14,571 bases of DNA from CAZIVO01 sp964542765 (GTDB taxonomy: Bacteria > Planctomycetota > UBA1135 > UBA2386). Within the stretch, counting starts at the first letter, position 1; each line of letters opens with the position of its first letter. A program made the translations under genes and the position numbers. Positions 7,831 through 13,262 of this stretch are shown here, one piece after another. The notes under the pieces were generated by a model. The model was not told where the DNA came from. It saw only the letters and a program-made list of their open reading frames with translations, and searched no databases. The stretch covers positions 1-14,571 of the forward strand of contig CAZIVO010000095.1 of the NCBI GenBank assembly GCA_964542765.1, in the 5' to 3' direction.

Positions 7831-9479
7831 GGCAGGCGCCCTCGATGGTAGAGCCAGACATCTGTGAGCAGCAGCAAGAGTGCGATTGCCAAGAACCACG
7901 CAAGCAGGCGCCCCGACCCGGCGAAGGATGCCGTTTCGGTTTCAGGCGCTCGGCCTCCGGGCGGGGTTGCGAGGGTCTTGACCGCCGATGTCTTGGAATC
8001 ACCCAGACGGTAGTGGCCGGGAGTGGGCAGGGTCAGTTCATGGCGTCCGCGCATCGGCATGCTGAGCGCCGGGGTCGGTTGCAGCGGGAGCAGGGCGGGA
8101 GTTTCGTTGCCGGACGTCATGCTAAATGGACGGCCGGCTCCGACCAGTGGTGCGTCTCCGATCCTGGCGAGCAATCGCAGGCTGCCGGCGATCAAGCGAG
8201 TGACATCAGGGTGTGTCGGGTCATCGAGCAGAGAAGTTGCGATCTGCACCTGTTGGCCGAGTCTTTGGACGAGCGCGGCTCCCGTTTGGGGGTCGAATAC
8301 CCAGACATGGTGATCTTGCGCTGCATACCTGGCGGCATCTGGTCGGTGGTCGCGCAGGGACAGGTTCAGCGGACAGCTTCGGGTAGCCTGCGCCTGGCCG
8401 GAAGATACTTCGGGCGGTTCGATGATCTGCACGCCGGGCATCGAGGTCTGGGGCTCGGTCGTGACCATCAGTTCACCCTGTGATTCCACCAGTTCGAAGG
8501 CTGGGTCCGCTTCCACCGCCAGCCGAGCCGGAAGAGGTACGCCGGGGTCCACCCGGACGCGCCACGCCCGGCGGGATGGAAGATCGATGGCGATCTCTTC
8601 ACGACCGCTCGAAGGGTCGTCTGCGATCAGGAGGACAGAGGCTGCCTGTGCCGGAAGTTTGCCGAGGGTGATCAGTCTGCTGCCGGCCTTCGAGAGGGTC
8701 GTGGTGGCACTGTCCAGAAGTTGGTCGCCGTGTTGCAACTCTATTCCCACCTGCCGTTCGTCACCTGTCGCGGCCAGTTCGATCTGCAGGCTTCGCGCAG
8801 GCCAGTCCCGCAGGGTGATCCCGGCGATGCCGACTTGTGGCCGACCGAGGGTTCCCGCGGTTTCGCGCCGTATGCGGACGCCGCCAATGTTGGCAGGCAA
8901 GTCGGTGCTGCCTCCGATCACCACAATTTCCCCGCGCTTGTCGAGGAGCGTGTGCGCCCTTTCGAGGGCGGCGAGCAGATGCGAACCGGGGCCGGTGGCG
9001 ATGATTCCCCTCGCCCGCTCGAGCAGGAGTGCCCGGGGCTCGCCCGATCGGTAGAGGTTCATGAGGTGGGCACCTGCTACCAGGACTGCGCCGTCCGGGC
9101 CGAGTTCGCCGAGCATCTGTTGTGCCCGCTCGACCCCGTGTTCGAGGAGAGTGAGTTCATCGTCGGATTTCCACCCAGTCGATCCGCTGGCATCGATGAT
9201 CACGACCCGCGAGGGCTCGTCCGAGCGCAGCAGGGGATCGGCGAAGGCGAGCCACAGACATGCGCCCAGGACCAGGGCCAGCAGGAAGGCGAGCCATCGG
9301 CCTGGTTTTCCGAGCAGCACTCGGGGTTGTTGCACGGCGCCGACCATCCGGAAGAACATCAGGGTCTCGACACTGACGCGGCGCAGGCGAACCCGCAGGA
9401 GATGCAGCACCAGCAGGCTGGCGGCGATGGCGGCCAGTCCGGCGCCGAACCAGGTCCAGGGAAGGCCGAGAAGGTTCAT
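7827..9479 (-). CDS. BatA-like membrane protein with partly degenerate VWA domain
   Basis: This 550-residue protein has the BatA architecture: two N-terminal TM helices (about 11-28 and 62-79) joined by an Arg-rich cytoplasmic loop, a VWA-like core, a long beta-rich region, and a C-terminal TM helix (about 526-544) ending in a short basic tail. The VWA core has the first MIDAS motif, D96-x-S98-x-S100. The usual metal-site Thr is replaced in a GPGS context (S166), and the usual T-D-G loop reads GGSTD, so metal binding may be weak or lost. The ATG overlaps the DUF58 stop (ATGA) and GGGAG lies 10 nt upstream. The gene in turn overlaps the giant gene by 4 bp. BatA proteins work with MoxR ATPases and other VWA proteins at the inner membrane, in envelope stress or maturation roles that remain poorly defined. 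The family assignment is firm; the precise role is not known. Confidence 0.88.
   Translation of the reverse strand: MNLLGLPWTWFGAGLAAIAASLLVLHLLRVRLRRVSVETLMFFRMVGAVQQPRVLLGKPGRWLAFLLALVLGACLWLAFADPLLRSDEPSRVVIIDASGSTGWKSDDELTLLEHGVERAQQMLGELGPDGAVLVAGAHLMNLYRSGEPRALLLERARGIIATGPGSHLLAALERAHTLLDKRGEIVVIGGSTDLPANIGGVRIRRETAGTLGRPQVGIAGITLRDWPARSLQIELAATGDERQVGIELQHGDQLLDSATTTLSKAGSRLITLGKLPAQAASVLLIADDPSSGREEIAIDLPSRRAWRVRVDPGVPLPARLAVEADPAFELVESQGELMVTTEPQTSMPGVQIIEPPEVSSGQAQATRSCPLNLSLRDHRPDAARYAAQDHHVWVFDPQTGAALVQRLGQQVQIATSLLDDPTHPDVTRLIAGSLRLLARIGDAPLVGAGRPFSMTSGNETPALLPLQPTPALSMPMRGRHELTLPTPGHYRLGDSKTSAVKTLATPPGGRAPETETASFAGSGRLLAWFLAIALLLLLTDVWLYHRGRLP
7839..7843 (-). promoter_or_regulatory. 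Ribosome binding site GAGGG for the giant VWA-TPR gene
   Basis: On the minus strand GAGGG sits 8 nt before the GTG at 7830, inside the 3' end of the BatA-like gene. With the 4-bp GTGA overlap it decides the start and indicates coupled reinitiation. No ATG in this frame close by gives as complete a first TM helix. Confidence 0.65.
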
Positions 9480-10378
9480 ACCGTGAGTGCTCCCGCGGTG
9501 AAGACTCGTGCCAGTTGGGCCACGGTGGGCTCATTCGTGTACATCGGCATCATGATCGCACCGCGGCTGCGGGCGAAGTTCTCCAGTTGTGCCGTGAATT
9601 GCCGGTAGGCTTCGCGGTAGCGTTCCCGCGCACCCTCATCGAGGGTGAGAGACAATTCTTCGCCGCTCTCGCAATCGACGACCTGAAGTGATCCGCCGAG
9701 CGGCGGTTGTTCCTCGTTCGGATGGGTCGGGCGTAGCAACAGCAACCTGTGCTTGATGATGCTGCAGGCGGTGATGATGTCATCGGCGCCGCGAGGATCG
9801 AAGAAGTCGGAGACGATCACGCACAAGCCCCGTCGCGTACGGCGATGAGCAAAATGACGAATCGCGTCGACGAGGCTGGTTTCTCCCGCGGTCGGGAGTT
9901 CGGCGAGATAACCGAGCAGACGCTGGAAAGAGCGCTTGCCGCCGATTCCGGGCAGTGGTCTGAGAGGTTTGCCTGCGAAGGGGTGGATGGTCACCCGGTC
10001 CATGTGATTCAGGGCGATGTAGGCCAGCGCGGCGACCGCTTGCCGTGCGGTTCTGGTCTTTGTGGCGCCTCCAACTTCGATGTGTCCCATGCTCGCGCTC
10101 TGGTCCAGGAGGAAGTGGATCGGCAGATCTTGATCTTCGAGGAACAGGCGCAAGAAGAGTTTTTCGAAGCGCTGCCAGAGGTTCCAGTCGATGGCGCGAT
10201 AGTCGTCGCCGGGGACATATTGGCGAACATCCGTGAATTCGACACCGGAGCCTCGATGGCGTGATCGTTGCTCGCCATGTCGGCCTCCTGCAGGGACCCG
10301 TTGGGCAGCCAGTCGGAGTCCGTCGAGCGAGCGCAAGAAGGTTGCATCGAACAGGTCTTTCGGTGTCGTCGGGGTCAT
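9476..10378 (-). CDS. DUF58 domain protein (MoxR-associated, VWA-like fold)
   Basis: This 300-residue protein has no TM helix and is probably cytoplasmic or membrane-peripheral. The DUF58 signature spans about residues 43-66: G-x-G-x-E-F, an Arg-x-Tyr, PGD, then R-x-I-D-W. A VWA-like fold follows with an intact MIDAS: D92-x-S94-x-S96 (DQSAS), T167 and D191 in VSDFFD. DUF58 proteins are nearly always encoded with a MoxR ATPase and BatA/VWA membrane proteins and are presumed MoxR partners. I chose the ATG at 10378, which gives a normal DUF58 start. The frame can be extended upstream to 10534, but the extra 52 residues are low-complexity Pro/Arg/Ser and match nothing. No Shine-Dalgarno is seen before 10378. 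It is the first gene of the three-gene coupled operon, and its canonical moxR neighbour lies beyond an inverted gene. Confidence 0.9.
   Translation of the reverse strand: MTPTTPKDLFDATFLRSLDGLRLAAQRVPAGGRHGEQRSRHRGSGVEFTDVRQYVPGDDYRAIDWNLWQRFEKLFLRLFLEDQDLPIHFLLDQSASMGHIEVGGATKTRTARQAVAALAYIALNHMDRVTIHPFAGKPLRPLPGIGGKRSFQRLLGYLAELPTAGETSLVDAIRHFAHRRTRRGLCVIVSDFFDPRGADDIITACSIIKHRLLLLRPTHPNEEQPPLGGSLQVVDCESGEELSLTLDEGARERYREAYRQFTAQLENFARSRGAIMMPMYTNEPTVAQLARVFTAGALTV
9490..9494 (-). promoter_or_regulatory. Ribosome binding site GGGAG for the BatA-like gene
   Basis: GGGAG on the minus strand lies 10 nt before the ATG at 9479, within the end of the DUF58 coding sequence. It supports the start that overlaps the DUF58 stop as ATGA. 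The spacing is slightly long. Confidence 0.5.
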
Positions 10379-10605
10379 GATTAGAGGGTCGTTGGCACCG
10401 ATGTTCGAACGTTGCCGTATCCTGGGGGGTTCAGACTCTCTGGCGGTCCGAGAGCATACCCTTGCGCCGTGAGAGTGGGGATTTGGATCCGGATGAAATG
10501 GCGTTGCAGTCCCGGTAGGAGCCGATAGCGCCATTCGTGGGCGTAGCAGGCTGACGCGAGGCGCGTCACGCGGTAAGGTGTCTCTTTCGGTCGAGTCTCG
10601 CCATC
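10379..10605. promoter_or_regulatory. Divergent intergenic region between DUF58 and DUF1028 genes
   Basis: This 227-bp gap separates two divergent starts and must hold the promoters for the DUF58 operon (minus) and the DUF1028 gene (plus), unless the former depends on read-through from moxR. I find no convincing -35/-10 pair on either strand. Visible structure is an 8-bp palindrome GTTCGAAC at 10403-10410 and a compact inverted repeat near 10552-10572, described separately. Confidence 0.45.
10552..10572. promoter_or_regulatory. Overlapping palindromes upstream of the DUF1028 gene
   Basis: TGACGCG (10552-10558) and CGCGTCA (10562-10568) form a perfect 7-bp inverted repeat around a 3-base centre. 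CGCGT-C-ACGCG at 10562-10572 forms a second perfect palindrome sharing the right arm. The pair sits 34-54 bp before the DUF1028 ATG, a plausible place for a repressor operator, or for a 5'-UTR hairpin if transcription starts upstream. No protein is known to bind here, and GC-rich DNA makes short palindromes fairly common. Confidence 0.35.
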
Positions 10606-12081
10606 ATGTTCCGACTCCAACGCTGGTTCGCTTGCCTGCTCGCTGCAGCGCTGACAAGTTCCCTGTCCGCGACCTGGTCGATCATCCTGGTCGATACGCG
10701 CACCGGTGAGATCGCTGTGGGTTCTGCGACTTGTGTCGCTGGCGTCGATTTGAGGAACTGGACACCGGTGGTTCTCGTCGGCAAGGGCGTGGCGACGGCG
10801 CAGTCCTACGTCGATCAGGACGGTCGCAACCGGATGCTGATCTGGCGTGAACTCGGCAAGGGCACCGATCCAGTGCAGATCCTGGCACTGCTGGCGAAAC
10901 GGGATGCCGGGCACCAGACCCGCCAGTACGGGATTGTCGACGCGAGTGGCCGAGCCGTCACCTTCACCGGCAACCAAGCCATGTCATGGTGTGGCGGAGT
11001 GACCGGCAAGATCGGGTCCATCGTTTATGCCATTCAGGGCAATCTGTTGATGGGCAAGGCGGTCGTCGATGACGCCGTGAAGGCGGTCCGTACGACGAAG
11101 GGCGATCTCGGTCAGAAACTGATGGCGGGGATGGAGGCTGCTCGGGCCAAGGGTGGCGATGCTCGTTGTTCGGGTGCCAAGAAGAGCGCGGATGTCGGCT
11201 ATATCATCTTGGCCCGGCAGGGTGATCGCGACGGCGGTTGCAGCGCAACGGGATGTGCGACTGGCGATTACTACCTCGCGCTCAATGCTGCCGGCCTGGG
11301 GCGGAACGAGGTCGATCCGGTGATCCAGCTTCAACAGTGGTACGAGTCGTGGCGTGCGGGTGCTCGTGGGCGCCCCGATCATCACCTCTCACTCGTGACT
11401 CCCAGCAGCCCGACGTTGCCGGCTGATGGTCGTCGGTCGGCCACGGCGGTCTTGGTATTGCGCGATATCGAAGGGCAGGGTCTCACCGCCGGTGGCGCCA
11501 AGGTTACGGTGACTCACGATCCATCGAGTTCGGCACCGCTGGTGATTGGCCCGGTCCGTGACCGGAGCAACGGTAGCTACAGTTTTACGGTCACCGCTGG
11601 CACGAAGGCGGGCGAGGGTCGCTTACGCGTCATCGTTGATGACGGCAAGGGTCCGGTCCTGCTCACGCCCCGGAGCAAGCTTCCGGTGATCGCCGATCCG
11701 TTGTGGAGTTCGGCCGGTACCGTGTCGGTCAGCAGCGGCGGTTCGATCGATTTCGTGGCGCACCCAGGAAAAAGCAAGGCTGGCAGGGCCTATCTGCTGC
11801 TGGCTTCCGCCTCGGGTAGCCGGCCAGGTGTGCGCTTGCCGCGGAATCTGGTGCTGCCGCTCAACCCCGACATCATCCTCGACGCCACCTTGCAGGCTGG
11901 TTTGCGCGGGCAGGCGCCTTTCCTCGGCACCCTCGACCCGAGCGGTCACGCTGCGGTGGTGCTGGCGATACCTCTTGGGGCGTGGGGGATTCCACCGAGT
12001 GTAGAGCTGACCTTTGCATTCGCTTCGCTGGCTCCGATCGATTTTGTCAGCAACCCGGTTCGCCTGCGGTTCTTGCGTTAG
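10606..12081 (+). CDS. Secreted DUF1028 (Ntn-hydrolase-like) protein with Ig-like and C-terminal beta domains
   Basis: This 491-residue protein starts with a signal peptide (Arg near the N-terminus, Leu/Ala core at 8-21), probably cleaved after Ala22. The mature start T-W-S-I then aligns with the usual T-x-S-I start of DUF1028 proteins. DUF1028 covers about 23-255, including TRTGEIAVGSATC and a YGIVDASGR segment. The family is placed, as I recall, among Ntn hydrolases, where a new N-terminal Thr/Ser/Cys is the nucleophile, so cleavage before Thr23 would fit. An Ig/invasin-like module follows at about 275-365 (DGRRSATAVLVLRD), then a beta domain at about 368-491 containing AGRAYLLLASASGSRPG and LPLNPD, a pattern I associate with secreted planctomycete proteins. 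Six Cys are present (10, 43, 129, 188, 212, 217), five of them in the mature part. It is divergent from DUF58, convergent with moxR, and has no visible Shine-Dalgarno. Substrate unknown. Confidence 0.87.
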   Translation: MFRLQRWFACLLAAALTSSLSATWSIILVDTRTGEIAVGSATCVAGVDLRNWTPVVLVGKGVATAQSYVDQDGRNRMLIWRELGKGTDPVQILALLAKRDAGHQTRQYGIVDASGRAVTFTGNQAMSWCGGVTGKIGSIVYAIQGNLLMGKAVVDDAVKAVRTTKGDLGQKLMAGMEAARAKGGDARCSGAKKSADVGYIILARQGDRDGGCSATGCATGDYYLALNAAGLGRNEVDPVIQLQQWYESWRAGARGRPDHHLSLVTPSSPTLPADGRRSATAVLVLRDIEGQGLTAGGAKVTVTHDPSSSAPLVIGPVRDRSNGSYSFTVTAGTKAGEGRLRVIVDDGKGPVLLTPRSKLPVIADPLWSSAGTVSVSSGGSIDFVAHPGKSKAGRAYLLLASASGSRPGVRLPRNLVLPLNPDIILDATLQAGLRGQAPFLGTLDPSGHAAVVLAIPLGAWGIPPSVELTFAFASLAPIDFVSNPVRLRFLR

Positions 12082-12087
12082 CTCGCG

Positions 12088-13056
12088 TCAGCCGAGAATG
12101 TTCGAGATCACGCTGTCGGGGGTCACGCCCTCGCCTTGGCCCTCGAAGTTGATCAGCATGCGGTGCCGCAGGGCGTTCGCCGCCATGCTTTCGATGTCGC
12201 CGGCTGAAACAGCGAAGCGGCCCTCCCGCAGAGCCTTCACCTTGCCTGCGAGCACAAGCGCCTGAGCGCCGCGCGGCGAGGAGCCGATCATGACGTAGCG
12301 ATTGACCTGCTCGGTTGCATGGGGGCTTCCTGGTTGCGTGGCCATGACCAGACGGATCGCAGTTTGTCTGGCATGTTCGGGCACCGGTACTTCGCGGACC
12401 AGTGAGGCCATCGCCAGGATCTCTTCGGCCGAGGAAACGGGTTGGATCGTTGGCATGCTCGCACCGGTTGTGCGCTCAAGGATCGTTTCGTATTCCTGTT
12501 CCTGTGGATAGTCGACGATCAACTTGAACAGGAAGCGGTCGAGTTGCGCCTCCGGTAGAGGATAGGTTCCTTCGTGTTCGATCGGGTTTTGGGTGCCGAT
12601 CACGATGAAGGGGTTTGGCAACTTGCGTGTCTCACCAGCCACCGTCACTTGTAGCTCTTGCATGGCCTCCAAGAGAGCAGACTGTGTCTTCGGTGTGGCT
12701 CGATTGATCTCGTCGGCAAGAAGGAGGTGAGTGTGGATCGGGCCGGCCTGGAATCTCAACTTGTGGCCTTCCTCGATGACTTGGGTGCCGGTGATGTCGG
12801 CCGGCATCAGGTCGGGGGTGAACTGGATTCGGCTGTTGCTCATGTCCAGCGCCTGGCCCAGACATCGCACCAGCATCGTCTTGCCGATCCCGGGGACACC
12901 TTCGAGCAGAACGTGTCCGCCGGCGAGCAAGGCCGTGAGCACTCCTTCGACGACTTCATTTTGACCGACGATGACCTTGTGGATGGCATCGGTCAGCCCC
13001 TGGAATAAGGATTGGAACTTGGCGAGGTCGTCGCGGACTTGGCTGGTGTCGGTCAT
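12088..13056 (-). CDS. moxR: MoxR-family AAA+ ATPase
   Basis: This 322-residue protein is a full-length MoxR-type AAA+ ATPase. Walker A is GVPGIGKT (53-60), Walker B is LLLADEINRA with D115 and E116, the sensor-1 region is VIGTQNP (N157), and a SSPRGAQAL segment carries the sensor-2 arginine. The C-terminal lid follows. MoxR ATPases act as chaperone-like remodellers in the cytoplasm, usually on VWA-domain partners, and insert or mature metal or cofactor sites, or assemble complexes. The expected partners DUF58 and BatA-like lie 1.7 kb further on the same strand, but the opposite-strand DUF1028 gene intervenes. The 3' end is 6 bp from the DUF1028 stop. The ATG at 13056 gives the normal family length; no Shine-Dalgarno precedes it. 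The symbol is family-level only; the paralogue subgroup is not resolved. Confidence 0.95.
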   Translation of the reverse strand: MTDTSQVRDDLAKFQSLFQGLTDAIHKVIVGQNEVVEGVLTALLAGGHVLLEGVPGIGKTMLVRCLGQALDMSNSRIQFTPDLMPADITGTQVIEEGHKLRFQAGPIHTHLLLADEINRATPKTQSALLEAMQELQVTVAGETRKLPNPFIVIGTQNPIEHEGTYPLPEAQLDRFLFKLIVDYPQEQEYETILERTTGASMPTIQPVSSAEEILAMASLVREVPVPEHARQTAIRLVMATQPGSPHATEQVNRYVMIGSSPRGAQALVLAGKVKALREGRFAVSAGDIESMAANALRHRMLINFEGQGEGVTPDSVISNILG

Positions 13057-13058
13057 GC

Positions 13059-13146
13059 GGGGTCTTGCGAGAGTGATAGAGATAGTGACGAAATCGTGAG
13101 GGAGAGTTTTAGCGCTTTTCTCCGGATTTTTGGTGGGGTCTTGCGA
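13059..13146. repeat. 12-bp direct repeat in the moxR leader
   Basis: GGGGTCTTGCGA occurs at 13059-13070 and again at 13135-13146, 76 bp apart (start to start). The similarity continues loosely into a following GAG. The first copy ends 2 bp upstream of the moxR start codon, so in the moxR transcript it would be leader sequence. It could be a pair of regulator sites or a local duplication. Confidence 0.45.
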
Positions 13147-13182
13147 AGAGATCGAGATCCATGATGGATAAGCCTCGATGGT

Positions 13183-13213
13183 AGCTAAACTTCTGGTCCG
13201 CTTCGGTTTAGCT
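13183..13213. promoter_or_regulatory. Inverted repeat, candidate operator for the Fe-S/NrfD gene
   Basis: AGCTAAAC at 13183-13190 and GTTTAGCT at 13206-13213 form a perfect 8-bp inverted repeat with a 15-bp spacer. Arm centres are 23 bp apart, about two helical turns, which suits a dimeric regulator. It ends 49 bp before the Fe-S gene ATG and just upstream of a weak -10-like TATGTT (13216-13221), an activator-type position. It is not followed by a T-run, so a terminator is unlikely. Confidence 0.4.
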
Positions 13214-13262
13214 GCTATGTTCGACTCTCAGCAGTCGAGCTTGTCAGCGGCCAGTTTCCCCC

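Larger units (their letters stand above)
13057..13262. promoter_or_regulatory. Divergent intergenic region between moxR and the Fe-S/NrfD gene
   Basis: This 206-bp, relatively AT-rich gap holds the start regions of moxR (minus) and the Fe-S/NrfD gene (plus). It contains a 12-bp direct repeat and an 8-bp inverted repeat with a 15-bp spacer, both listed separately. A weak -10-like TATGTT lies at 13216-13221, 41 bp before the Fe-S gene ATG, with no matching -35. No Shine-Dalgarno is visible before either start. Confidence 0.5.

Noticed and set aside
7812..9608. Plus-strand frames of 223 and 295 codons (7812-8483, 8721-9608)
   Set aside because: They are antisense to the BatA-like gene, whose domain order and coupled starts are convincing.
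10379..10534. 52-residue N-terminal extension of the DUF58 protein
   Set aside because: The family normally starts near the ATG at 10378. The extension is Pro/Arg/Ser-rich without a motif and would fill most of the divergent promoter region.
10381..10977. 198-codon minus-strand frame upstream of DUF58
   Set aside because: It is antisense to the DUF1028 signal peptide and domain, and no family is recognised.
13183..13213. Inverted repeat as a transcription terminator
   Set aside because: There is no T-run on either strand and the 15-base loop is long. It lies between two divergent starts, where no terminator is needed.
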